From the NCBI GenBank assembly GCA_021397845.1, contig CM038042.1:28880418-28944417 (forward strand): 64,000 nucleotides of DNA. The letters run 5' to 3'. Position 1 is the stretch's first letter, and each line of letters begins with the position of its first letter. The notes under the pieces were generated by a model. It searched no databases. It saw only the letters and a program-made list of their open reading frames with translations, and was not told where the DNA came from. The stretch comes from Areca catechu. Taxonomy: Eukaryota > Streptophyta > Magnoliopsida > Arecales > Arecaceae. Shown here in pieces: positions 54,043 to 64,000 of the stretch. The translations under genes and the position numbers were made by a program.

Positions 54043-54903
54043 CCAACCCATTTGTTGGGTTAACCCCGATGTCAGAAAGGTTCTGCTCTGATAACAGGAC
54101 CTCGAGAGAAGGGATCTGGGCGGTGCAGAGCTACTCGTAGTCATCCCAGTCAACCGCATCAACCATAGAATTTCGGTTGGGGGACTGGTCCAGATCACTC
54201 CAGACCTAGTCGACCCCCTCAACCACAGCAAAGAATAATTTACTCTTCCATCCCTTGATGGAAGAGGGGAGCTCAAATCTGATGCCCTTCGGGTGGGAAG
54301 ACAAGGACCACCACCCATCCTCAGTCGGGTGGCACTTCAGGACAAAGAAAGCCCTGAACAAAAAGAACCGGGCAACAAACCCGTGGAGATGGTAGAGCAC
54401 AATGAAGGAAAAGATGACCCTAATGGTATTTGGCACTAACTGGGCAGGGACCAAATGATAGTTGTCCAAGACGAACATGAAGAATGGATGGAAAGGAAAG
54501 CAGAGACCCCCTGAGAAGGTCTCCTCATAAAAAGCAATGCGGCTCGGGCCACTGGAAGTGACCCGTTCCCCCGGATAAGGGATCATATGCTGAACTGAAT
54601 GTGGGATGCCATAGACATCCCGAACGGTCCCCAGTTCCTCGGCAGTGATCGTCGAGGTGACCCTGCCAGGACCTGTGAACCGGGTAGACTCAGAAATAGG
54701 TACAGAAGAAGGAGGAGGGAGAGAGGGACCGGACCCCGGTTCCTGATGAGCACCGGACCGGGAGAACGCCTCCTACTGAACTCAAAGTGAGCCGCATCCT
54801 CCTCCTCACCGAAGGAAGAAGAAGACGCCAGCCTCTGCTCAGAGGGATCAGCTCGCCCTGATCAATGGAGGGGTGGAAGCCCGGGCCAAAACGGGACATC
54901 CTC

Positions 54904-55404
54904 AAGAATAAGAGAGGTGAAGAACTCGAGGTGGAGGACGAAAAAGCAGACTCGACTTGAAGGAGACCCTAGAAGGACCCTACTCTGGCGAAGGGGGAAG
55001 AAAGAGGGGACTAACCTGGTTCCTTAGAAGATCTGAGGTGACTGGGAGGAAGAAGAAAGCTCGAACAGAACAACAGGCATGAAGAATTCAAAAGAATGGA
55101 TATTTCGGGTAAGGCCCTATTTTCATTTCGAAATGACCCGATGGATCCACCTCGATACGACCCCTCCACCAACGGATCCACGTCACGTGCTGCCCGTCGA
55201 CGACAATGGCATCCCAGTCGCTCAGAATTCTGTACCAACATTAACTACTCCTCGGACGTGGCTATGTGGCACCCCCGCATTGGTTTGCAGGACCGTCTCA
55301 CGAAGCGCAAGCAATCATGGCCATCATGGTGCTAGATCTCCGCCTTTCTACATCAGCACCATAATTACTCCCTTTGGCCCGAGCGCTGTGCACTAACGAG
55401 CCTC
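54904..55404. other. 5' flank of the B antisense gene
   Basis: It would contain the promoter of the antisense gene. I see no clear TATA box on the minus strand and no protein similarity. Small open frames on the plus strand look incidental. Confidence 0.4.
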
Positions 55405-55420
55405 AGGAGTGGGGTGCAAA
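55405..55420 (+). promoter_or_regulatory. Polypurine tract of element B
   Basis: AGGAGTGGGGTGCAAA lies directly before the TG of the 3' LTR. Confidence 0.75.
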
Positions 55421-56710
55421 TGATATGGCAGGATCGCTGAAATGGGGGAGTTGATAGGTGCCACGTCAAAGGAGGCCACCGCATCGGATGCCACGTCAAT
55501 TCTCCTGCCGGGACTCCTTCGTCGAGCTGAGCTCCCTCGAGAAAACGAGCCGAGCTCCATCCTCCACCAGGTCGGCCCCACGAGCTCGGGATGCCTAGGC
55601 CGGAGCTGTACTCTACCCTCCAGATGAGACCCTCGGTGATCAAGCCCTATGGTCAGAGTCGAGCTCAGCCCTCCTTTGCCATGTGGAGCCTCTCCGAGGT
55701 CGAGCCCTCTGGACCGAGCCCGCACTCTGCACCCCAGAGTGAGACCCTCGGAGATCGAGCCCTGTGGTCGGAGTCGAGCTCAGCCCTCCACCACGTGGAG
55801 CCTCTCCGAGGCTGAGCCCTGTAGATGGGGCCTGCACTCTACCCTCCTCCACCGAGGAGATCCCGTAAGCTCGGGGCACCTAGGTCGGAGCGAGCACTAC
55901 CATTCCAGCTCAGCCCCAGCTCAGACGAGAGCACCGCCATCCCAGAATACCGGCAAGCCACCCGAGGACTACACTGGGACACCTGCCAGACCGTACTGAC
56001 TGCCTATGGCCGCCGGTTTTACCAGAAAGTGGAGAAACCCACTGATCGAGGCACCACGCTCCTTACCAACCAACTAGACCACCCGAGAGAGGAAGTCAAC
56101 AGGAGATTTGAATCCCAAGGGCGGCGGCCCATCGATCGAGGTACTACCACGTTTCCCGGAATGAGGCGACCAAGGAAATGTCAGAGCACATGACAGCTTC
56201 CCTTATCACAGATCGAGAAAGGCTCCTTGGGACACCACCGCACATGCCTGATAGCCCGGTGGAGATCCCAAGACGAACGCCCAACGGTAACTTAATCTAC
56301 AAAACTTAGAGGTAACAACCACAATACAAGCAGGGCACAAGCCATACCACTGGAATACAGGTGCAAGCTCAACCAAAAAGAGCACAGCACCACCAGCTTC
56401 CTCAAGCAAGGTCGGGCGGAAGGGCCATACAGAGATTCCCTCTAGCCAGGCCACTCTTTCCCTGGCACACTTGCATCCCACTCTCACACTAATCACTCCT
56501 CCTAGCATGGAGTCCAAGAGGGGCTCGACCAGAAGGATCTGTTCCCCTGGATCATCACTGACTTGACCGTCGGAGTCCCCCGCTAGAAACCCCGGCCCGG
56601 GTCACTAACCCCTATTTTGCAGTTCCAGGACCAGAGGACCACCAGGCAGCGAAGGAGGCATGCTCCGATGCCGACAGCAACTACAGGCCATGGTGATCTT
56701 GGCAGCAACA
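55421..56710 (+). repeat. 3' LTR of element B (1,290 bp)
   Basis: It starts TGATATGGCAGGATCGC and ends GATCTTGGCAGCAACA, followed by TTAAT. It aligns throughout with 47200-48497. Confidence 0.93.
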
Positions 56711-56715
56711 TTAAT

Positions 56716-58537
56716 AATCAAAGCAATCCAACAAACTAAATCAATACCAGGAGCACGAATAGTTATAGTAGAGTACCCTTTCTTCCGCATACTATGTTTA
56801 TTCGAGCCCCACACATTTTTAGAGTGAATGCCCAATCGTGTACCAACTCTTGAGTTTATGTATGACCAAATTTATTAAGATCAAATCCAAATGACCTATA
56901 GCTTAGGAAATAATTTATACTTGAATGCCTATATTCAAGTTGGAGGGCTCAACCAGATTTTTTGTGGCAACCACACCTAGTGGTTATCCCGGTAACCTGA
57001 GGATCCATGTTCATAGATACACCATTTTATAATTAGCCCTATCCACAATGTCAACCTTCTTTAACTACTTATAGTCCATTATTTGAAGAGAAGGTTTAGT
57101 AAGTATCATACCCACCTCTTCTACAAACCAACCTAGATGTCAATAGGTTTGCTTAATTTCAACAAATAATTATAGCCCAACAACAATCTATTAAGCTAAT
57201 GGATCAAACTGATCAATGGTTAATCAAACTTAATAAAGAGGAGGAAGGTGAACTATCTATCAACACGAGAGTAACTTAGAGAGACCATACCTACCTTAAA
57301 ATTTTAATGACCCTTTATCTTTTCTTGAACAATCATCTCTAACTCCTGGGAATGAAAAGGTCTTAGAACAACTCTGCACAACCATAAAACCGATATAGAC
57401 AATTTGGCTAAGGTGGAAAAACATATGGAGATATTAAATCGGTGGGTTGAACTAATTCATCATTATCCTACTCACCTATGGTCCAAGTCTCTAGTGCCCT
57501 AAAATCATCTGTGCCTTTTTATATGGGAGAACAAATAGATGCAATGATAAAATTAGTTGATCCTTTCCAAAAACAAAAAATGCATAATAACATAATAAAG
57601 GAAGCCACCCCATAGTTCTCTCCCAGGATTCAATAGATCCCTGTTTGGCTCATTTTGGGGTAGATGATTTCGATGTATATGGGCATACCATAGAAACGCA
57701 CTTCAAAACCATAATAGTTTGGATTGACGAATAACAAGAGCCATCACCCCCCACTAATAGCTCCTTTGTTAAAATCACCACCTGATCTAGGATTGAAACC
57801 ACTTTCAGATGCACCTATTAAAACTTTCTTGGTAAACCTTATCCAGGAAGCCTAACTTAGTGGTATTTTAAAAGCTAATAAAAAAGCATCTGGTGGGATA
57901 TTACTGAAATGAGAGATCATAATCTTGAAAATTATATAATTTATTTCTCCATATTCGCCACTAATCTTGAGAATTGCCTCCAAAATCTTTCCATGATATT
58001 AAAATGATGTATGGAGACATGATTAATATTAATCTATAAAAGGTGTCTAGCTTTGAAATAGGAAGAGATATTAACCAAACATATCATGCTCGAAAAGGGA
58101 AGTAGGGTCCCATAATTGAAGAAATTCCTAAACTACCATGTCCAATCTTGGCCCAACAAATACAACTAAACTATAATAATATTTTTAAATCCTAGAATAA
58201 CATGCTTGCCCAATGTGCTTTATTGATTTGGGCTAATCATCATAGAGTACTCAACAAATATTTTTTTGCCATGATAACAAGGTCTCCTAATTGGCCTTAT
58301 CCTTTTGATTTCGTGAGGGACATATTAAAGTTAATTATCCACTAGACTCCGTCATAATGTTCAGGTGAAGATTTTAAACTTAGCATAGAAGGCAACCAAT
58401 ATTAATTTTTATTCTTTCATGGACACCTTCTCTGGATATAACCAAGTCTGGATGGCCCTAGAAGACAAGGATAAAATTGCTTTTATTATTGATCGAGGCC
58501 TCTTTTATCACATGGTTATACTATTTGGATTAAAGAA
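56716..58537 (+). pseudogene. Decayed internal region of gypsy F with RT fragment
   Basis: The continuation of F to the right of element B. The first 1.6 kb is too decayed to assign; short readable pieces such as DPLSFLEQSSLTPGNEKVLEQL near 57310 may be gag. At 58419-58535 the RT core is clear: MDTFSGYNQVWMALEDKDKIAF, IDRGLFYHMVILFGLKN, which is Ty3/gypsy type (FSGYNQ, FGLKN). It is cut at about 58537, where copia RNase H begins. Confidence 0.6.
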
Positions 58538-58887
58538 TGTAGATTTTGGTGAAAATGTGGACACCCGTCGCTCGATGATAGGTTTTATTTTCAGCTTATA
58601 TGGAGGTCCTGTTTTATGGAGATCATGCTTGTAGCCCATTACATCTTTACCAAATATGGAGGTGAAGTACATTGGTGTTATAGCGGTGGCAAAGGAGGCC
58701 CTATGGCTGAAGGGCTTAAGATTGGAGATGCACCTCGAACAGAAGGCTATCAGGATGCACTGTGATAGTCAGAGTGCACTTCTACTTGCATAGAACTCTA
58801 TCTATCATGCTCGAACTAAGCACATCGATATCAGATACCATCGGATCAGGGAGCTAGTGGAGGATGAAGAGGTGGAGCTGGTGAAGG
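58538..58887 (+). pseudogene. copia RNase H fragment (element G)
   Basis: DTRRSMIGFIFSLYGGPVLW, MEVKYIGVIAVAKEALWLKGL, MHCDSQSALLLA, YHARTKHIDIRYHRIRELVED and VELVKV match the copia RNase H and C-terminal pattern (TRRS..G, HCDSQSA, ARTKHID). There are stops after about 58630 and at 58791. The frame resumes after solo LTR E2 at 61152. Confidence 0.85.
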
Positions 58888-61146
58888 TGAAAGAAAACCG
58901 GGGTTTGCAAGTACCTACACTAAGCATGCAACAGTACAGGGAGCAGGTATGTATTTTAAAATATTTTAAAATAACAGCGAAAAAACCTGCTACGTACAGG
59001 ATCTAACAATTTTAAGATGCATGTACATGCATAACAAGGCATGAAACAGGGCATGTAATATTTATAAACAAATTTGGTAAAGCTAGATCTACACATGCAT
59101 GAAAAATAAAAATAGAATTTTTACCTTATTCCTGCTTGGAATAAACCAGGGATAATGCTGGAATAGCTGAGATAACTGGAATAAACTTATTCCAGTCTTC
59201 TTCTTCCAGCAGCCTTTGGAATGTTGTTTTTCTTTCGTTTCAACAGCAGCAATGGAGGAAACCGAAAGTGGCAATCTCTTGGTCTCTCCTTAGGCAGCAA
59301 CTGCAAGGTGATTTCTGGATGAATCGTGATTCAATGGAGAGCTAAAAATTGTTCTTCCAACAATCTTGAAATCTCTTTGATCCAGAATTTCAGAACCTGC
59401 AACCAAATAAAACAGAGCACACAAAAACAACAGCTTGGGAGGTTGATACGGCTCAAGGTGCTCAAGGGAACACCCTCTAGAGGGGGGACATGCCTGGGGC
59501 TCCTCTGGTCCGGGTTCTCACGCAATGCTAGTCGCCGAAAGACTCTTCAAATGGTGGGATGGAGATAAGGAAACAGAACACTCTTGTTCTGTAAATGTTT
59601 TATCCTAAAACAACAGTATCTTCCTTCACCAATTGAGCACTAGCAATAATAGGGGATTAAGAAGACCGTCTCTCCCAAACTCTCACAAAGACCCAGCCCA
59701 AAATCATTGATTAAAAATAATGTGGAAGCTCTCAAGGAAGAAGACCCACCAACGTTTTTTCATTTCAGCCTATTTCTTTTCCACCACCCATAATTATATA
59801 ACGTGAACAATAAAAACGAGATTTCGGAAGCTAAGAAACATCCCGGGAAAACTAAGGGGCAGCCGGTTTTTGAATGAATCAAATTCATTCACAACAAAAT
59901 AATAAAGGGCCATTAAACGGTGATTTAAAACCCAGCCAAAATGAATGAAAATGGGAGATGAAACGATGCTTTGAATCCCCTGTCCGCCAAGCCAAAAATT
60001 ACCGTGTGATTGGTTCAAAATCGGTTCACAACGGTTTAAAAAATCTCAAACCAGTTCTAAACTGGTTCAATATCCAATTAAATCAAAATCCAATTGATAA
60101 TAGACTTGGTCAAGTTCCGGTCACCCAAAACAATTTCCGGTGGACCCGAACAAATTCTGATCGACCCAAAACTGGGTCAGTCCAAATGTGCTCAATCAAA
60201 CCGTTACCAAAATGATTCCTAATCATAAATCGGTATTTGGATTAGGAAGAGATCCTCTATGGCGTGTGACCTCATAGGTTCGAACCTAGGCGGTAGCACT
60301 GGAACAGTACCAGCACAAGATACCGTCTAGCTATGGGTCCCGGCATCCGGATAGGTTGAAGATGCGAGAGAAATCATCCAACCTCTAGCATATGGTTATC
60401 GTATAATTCATCCCTTTGACCTCCAATGCTCAGGATGACCAAGAGTTAGACTGCCAACCCCAGCTGAGTCAATCCACAACATGTTTCAACCTCGCAAGTC
60501 CAGTGACTCCTCACTTGGACTACCTCGGCTGAGGATTTGCTAAATTGAGACACTGCGAGACATTCAATCCAAACTATTTGGATAGGTCAATTCCATCTTG
60601 GTCCATCACTGCTACATAAGTACTTGTCTGTATCCAGAAACCTTCCGTCATCAGATTAGAAATCTGGGTAGTCCGGCACCAAAGCACAGGGAGTTGCTTG
60701 CAAGCTACCATAATGACCTCAGGTCGGAGGGACACATATACCCATATCCAATCATGAGTATTCCTTTGGCAGAAAGGGGCTACACGGAGTCATGTTCAAT
60801 AAGGTATCATATATCCCACTTGCAGATCACATCAGTGTCACCACACTCCTTTGGTCAAGAGGACAACCAAATGATGTGAACCACAACAACTTACACTTGA
60901 TACATTGCCGTCCAATATAATGTATCCTTTGGTTGTGAACCTGGTTTAAGGATCACTTGATATATCCTCTCTATATCGAAGTCAGTGTAGTCCTAAGGAC
61001 TTCATCACATGAAAAGAGTTCATTACAGGAAATTATTAGAATATGATGAGCTACCAAAATAATATTTTTAATTCATACAAAGAGTACAATACTCAATTCA
61101 ACCGCCTACATCCTAGGCGATTGGCTTTGGGACACAATTCCTAATA
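58888..61146 (-). repeat. Solo LTR E2 (copia-type, 2,259 bp)
   Basis: On the plus strand it starts TGAAAGAAAACCGGGG and ends GACACAATTCCTAATA, with target duplication GAAGG (58883-58887 and 61147-61151). Removing it restores GTGAAGG|TGCACACCAAGG, that is VKVHTKEN, the normal copia pol end. Same family as E1. The terminal CA has become TA. Confidence 0.93.
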
Positions 61147-61151
61147 GAAGG

Positions 61152-61285
61152 TGCACACCAAGGAGAATCCAGTAGATGTACTGACGATGGTTTTACCGCA
61201 TGATAGCTTTCGCAAGTGTGTGGCACTGATGCAGCTTGTGGACAAGACGGAGTTGGTTGAAGCCTTGAAGCACTTAGGTGGAGAT
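61152..61285 (+). pseudogene. copia pol C-terminus and purine tract (element G)
   Basis: VHTKENPVDVLTMVLPHDSFRKCVALMQL is the standard copia polyprotein ending. GGTGGAGAT (61277-61285) just before TGTTGG is the expected polypurine tract. Confidence 0.85.
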
Positions 61286-62159
61286 TGTTGGATCTCATGT
61301 GGTGCTTCTAATGCTCAAGGGATCAAGGTTAAGGCCAAGGTCCAATGATCATGATGCTGTCATGGAATTTTTAGGGCTAGTTTGGATCCTAGGATGAAAA
61401 GCTATTAGCCTTTCGGGTCTTAAGGTTTAGGATACTTAGGCCTCAAGGGGCCAACTTATATTGGACTGATTTTGAGTCCTATATATGTGTGATTGGGCTG
61501 AGGTAAGGGTGTACCTGGGCTTGGGAAACTCAATTATGCATTAAATTGACCTATGGGTGTTTTAGGGTTAGGTCATGGAGACCTAGTATATATATACTTT
61601 GTATATGGGGCTGATTGGAGCCGTTATAGTGAAATAACCTTTTCTCCTTGATATCCATCTTCTTCCTCCCTCTCTTCCTTTCTGGTTGTTTCTCTCTATC
61701 AAGGTAATATCAGCATCCAAGCCACCATACCCTAGGAAGGGAAAAATTCCTTAGCACCTAGGGATTTCTAGTCGAAGTAGAAATCCCTAACACAAGGAAT
61801 TCTTGTGCCGCCCACTTGCAAATCCTATTCTCATCAAACATGGTGATCTTAGAACTCTTCAAAGTTGGTTCCAAGTCCTATTCAGAGGGGATTAGATATG
61901 GAAGAGGTTTGGTTAGATTGGTGGGCGTTCAAAAAAGATTGTCATGGTTTCCTAGTCCAAGTAGGAAACCCAGCACCTAGCATCTTTAGAGTCACCCCTC
62001 TCTCTACCCTTTTGGAGTTCGACTAGGAACTTCAGACGGTTGAACCCTCACTAGTTGGAGGTCCCAAAAGAGGTGGTTTCGTGTCCATATCAAATCTAAA
62101 ACATTTCGGGATACTCTAAACAAGTTAGGAGATTTTTGTACAAGAAGGCTGTCCATGCA
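61286..62159 (+). repeat. 3' LTR of element G (start clear, end uncertain)
   Basis: It starts TGTTGGATCTCATGTGGTGC. AGTATATATATACTTTG near 61591 may be the TATA box. The opening resembles the LTR at 62489 (TGTTGGCATAAGTGTGGTGC). Where it ends is unclear; a Tat integrase fragment begins near 62160. Confidence 0.6.
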
Positions 62160-62475
62160 TCTGGGAACGTGCTCCAATAGGTGGGCCAATAATATCCATA
62201 CCTCAGGATTTTATAATATAAGGCCATGCCCCTAAGTAGTTGCCATAGACTCCATATATTTCTTGCAATGTGTACCTCGTCCAGAGGGAAGCAAGTACTT
62301 CAACAATGGTTGAGAAAACTCCCTTTTATATAGTTTGTCTTCATGCAAAAAAATTCTAGAGGCTTGAAAACATACCTTACGGGCCTCTTCTCTATTGGTA
62401 GGAAGGGTCCCAACACAAAGGTATTGGACAAGTGGGTCTATCCAATAAGATTTTATATCTAACTGTGGCATAGGT
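62160..62475 (-). pseudogene. Tat-lineage integrase N-terminal fragment
   Basis: On the minus strand: YWIDPLVQYLCVGTLPTNREEARKV, FLHEDKLYKREFSQPLLKYL, then a decayed zinc-finger region ending in YGYYWP-like sequence. It lines up with the same region of element A (WMDPIIRFLNEEELQED, DGTLYKRSFSKPLLKCL). Confidence 0.78.
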
Positions 62476-62488
62476 GTTGCTTTGCTAA

Positions 62489-63629
62489 TGTTGGCATAAG
62501 TGTGGTGCTCCTAAGCCTTGGGAGGTCTAGGCCTAGGATCGATTTGGTTCTAGTATGGAGGTTCGACCCTCCATGGGCTTAAGGTCCAAGATTTTGGATC
62601 TTATGAAGGCTAATTCAATGTTGGATTGGATTTGGTCCAAGTGGACGTAAAGTGGATCAACTCATATGGACTTGTATGAGTGCTCTCCTAATTGGATTAG
62701 CCTTAGAAGAATTAGAGTTCAGTTAGGTTTATGTGTTTTATTCCTAATTGGATTAAGAGGACCCTTTGGTCTATAAAAGGGCATACTATGTAACCTAATG
62801 TTTTAGAATGGATTTAATGTAAACTGTATATTCTCCCTAAGCCTCTCTCTCTCCTCTCTCTCCCACTCTCCTCATACTACAAAGAAAGAAAGATTCATGC
62901 CAAGAGAAAGTAAGACATCCAAAACAGATTTTAGCATTCTGTTTTCAGCACAGATATGTCCCTGTTCTCAGGATTGTTTCTCTCCTCACGAAACTCTATT
63001 TTAGGTGAAATTAAAACAGCAAGGGGGGCACTTCCTGATGATATTACAGTTTTAATTTCAAGCCCAAAGGACCTTTGGAGAAGTGCAAGGATCAATGGAA
63101 AGTTGCAAGTTGTAGAATAGAGAGTTCTGCGAAATTCTGCATAGTAAGGATTTTGCTCATATATTTGGTAGCCACCCTAATTTTTATTTCATGTTAGATT
63201 TCAGAAGATGAAAGGCCATCCAAAAATCCTTCTTTGATAAGGATTACAAGTCCAAACTAGACTTAGAGAGGAGGATTTGTTAGGGCACAAAAATAACATG
63301 CTGGTGGAGTTGGATAAAGCCAAGGACTCATAGTTCAAGTAGGACTCTTCTTGTTGTTGTCTTAAAATATTTTTGGACTATCTCCTGGATGTGGATAGGT
63401 AGGTTTCTAGTCTAAAACTTTTGGAGACTCATCCTAGGAGGTCAGGGAATCAAACAAAGTGTGATTTGGGGGCCGATGTGCAAAGTAGTAGGCTATAGAA
63501 AATTTCTGCACCTAGTAAGACATGAAGGGCTTGGTGTCCATTCAAACATTATTGGATTGTCATTAAACTTGGTAGAGAGATTTCTCACTAGAATCCTTAG
63601 GTCCATGCATGAGCATGGTGGCCACAACA
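62489..63629 (+). repeat. 5' LTR of a copia element running off the window
   Basis: It starts TGTTGGCATAAG and ends GGCCACAACA, 1,141 bp. A TATA box, GGTCTATAAAAGGGC, lies near 62769, and CT-rich sequence follows near 62840. A primer site and a gag start follow it. Confidence 0.75.
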
Positions 63630-63631
63630 AT

Positions 63632-63643
63632 TGATATCAAAGC
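63632..63643 (+). promoter_or_regulatory. Decayed primer binding site
   Basis: TGATATCAAAGC is the initiator-Met site TGGTATCAGAGC with two G-to-A changes, two bases after the LTR. Confidence 0.75.
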
Positions 63644-63948
63644 CAAGTGAGCATGAAAGGGAGGAATAGGATGCTATAGAAATTATATTCAAAATAGAAC
63701 TTTACTGTGGGCCATTCTTGGGTCTTTTTACTAGTCTCAGGTTTCCAAAACCTAGTGAGCTCCTAGCCCAGGTAGGAGGCTAGGAAAGGAGCCTCTAAAG
63801 GTCAGGTTTCAAGGGTAGGAAGCAAGGCGAGGCATCCAAGAAGGGAGGAAGAAGGTTGCTATAATTCCATTAAGGTTTGCTAAAATCTATACCTATTCCA
63901 TGATATGCTTCAGATCTATGCATTTTTTGTTGTGGTTTGGCCAACCAA
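63644..63948 (+). other. Short leader of the last copia element
   Basis: Non-coding sequence between primer site and gag. I see no leader module of the type at 811-949 here. Confidence 0.5.
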
Positions 63949-64000
63949 GAGTAGTAAGTTGAAGGTGGAGGTTGAGAGATTTAACAGGGAAGTTCCTAGG
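63949..64000 (+). pseudogene. copia gag start, cut by window end
   Basis: AGTAGTAAGTTGAAGGTGGA translates to SSKLKVEVERFNRE, resembling the 'tKFEVEKFNG' opening of many copia gags. No ATG directly precedes it and Asn-Gly is Asn-Arg here. It is too short to judge whether it is intact. Confidence 0.5.

Larger units (their letters stand above)
52400..54903 (-). pseudogene. Antisense gene of element B: Transposase_28-like / coiled-coil protein with two introns
   Basis: It runs opposite to gag. Exon 1 (to 54043) holds RDVYGIPHSVQHMIPYPGERV, YEETFSGGLCFPFHPFFMFVL, VPAQLVPNTIRVIF and ELPSSIKGWKSKLFF, the Transposase_28-like domain. Exon 2 (53954-53252) has a basic AITRKRPPPG and Ala/Pro-rich linker. 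Exon 3 (53182-52400) is a coiled coil (IESLKTDLKEKAGTNRALEQ) with FKASEEFIAKIHQTASDSFYKGF and an acidic tail ending SAE, stop TAG. The 3' flank CTTTTATTTTATACTTTG matches that of A's gene. Damage: TAGs at 54206, near 54119 and at 53662, and a shift near 53415. The start is uncertain; an ATG exists at about 54900. Molecular function unknown; a DNA-binding or nuclear role is only inferred. Confidence 0.8.
47200..56710 (+). mobile_element. Element B: non-autonomous Tat-like gypsy retrotransposon
   Basis: 9,511 bp with LTRs of 1,298 and 1,290 bp and target duplication TTAAT (47195-47199 and 56711-56715). Order on the plus strand: LTR, primer site, gag, protease, a scrap of RT fused to the integrase tail, a 93-bp tandem array, a purine tract, a large gene on the minus strand with two introns, purine tract, LTR. 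Nearly all of RT, RNase H and integrase are gone, so it must have moved with borrowed enzymes if the deletion predates the insertion. By eye the first 215 bp of the LTRs differ at about 27 places, so it is older than A. Confidence 0.92.

Noticed and set aside
56716..58400. Possible endogenous pararetrovirus segment
   Set aside because: It has no caulimovirus movement, coat or RT motif I can identify. Position next to element B's target duplication and the gypsy RT at 58419 make a decayed gypsy element the simpler reading.

Overview
The window is nuclear DNA of a flowering plant, made almost entirely of nested LTR retrotransposons. I recognise no host gene, rRNA, tRNA or CRISPR array. Chromovirus (Tekay/Del-like), Tat-lineage Ty3/gypsy and Ty1/copia elements together point to an angiosperm. 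The family mix feels monocot, perhaps a palm, but that is a weak guess.

Layout. 1-7814: young copia element (copia-1) missing most of its 5' LTR, inserted in the gag of a minus-strand chromovirus (C1, 7815-12147). A solo LTR (D1, 8145-9597, target duplication AGAGG) sits in the C1 leader. 12556-25785: one LTR of a second chromovirus copy (C2), split by a complete 11.6-kb Tat-lineage element A (13588-25153, target duplication GTTAA). 25786-33975: chromovirus remnants on the minus strand, namely chromodomain tail, LTR piece, gag, leader, PBS and an LTR (C4). C4 is itself split by two solo LTRs, D2 (29430-30884, TTAGG) and E1 (31252-33627, TTTAT). 33976-36800: two fused chromovirus pol fragments. 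36801-40230: poorly classified GC-rich repeat DNA with minisatellites. 40232-45125: decayed copia-2 pol fused to part of its own LTR. 45126-47199 and 56716-58537: old gypsy element F, split by a complete 9.5-kb non-autonomous Tat-like element B (47200-56710, TTAAT). 58538-62159: copia remnant G, split by solo LTR E2 (58888-61146, GAAGG). 62160-62475: Tat integrase scrap. 62489-64000: 5' end of another copia element that runs off the window.

Most notable content. Elements A and B each carry, between the pol remnant and the 3' LTR, a gene on the strand opposite to gag-pol. It encodes a 'putative gypsy type transposon' (Transposase_28-like) domain, a basic linker, a long coiled coil and a short C-terminal module. 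In both elements I can place two short GT-AG introns at matching positions and in matching phases (phase 1, then phase 0). A has a second antisense ORF repeating the C-terminal module behind a canonical TATA box. B has lost nearly all of RT, RNase H and integrase but keeps gag, the antisense gene and an array of about eleven 93-bp tandem repeats. Antisense ORFs and 3' satellite-like repeats are known from Tat-lineage elements in general. The conserved introns, the separate promoter and retention in a pol-less derivative are what deserve checking.

All coding regions are broken by stops or frameshifts in this copy, many of the stops at CAA/CAG codons turned TAA/TAG. The autonomous elements here are relics. 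Mobility, if any, would come from relatives elsewhere.
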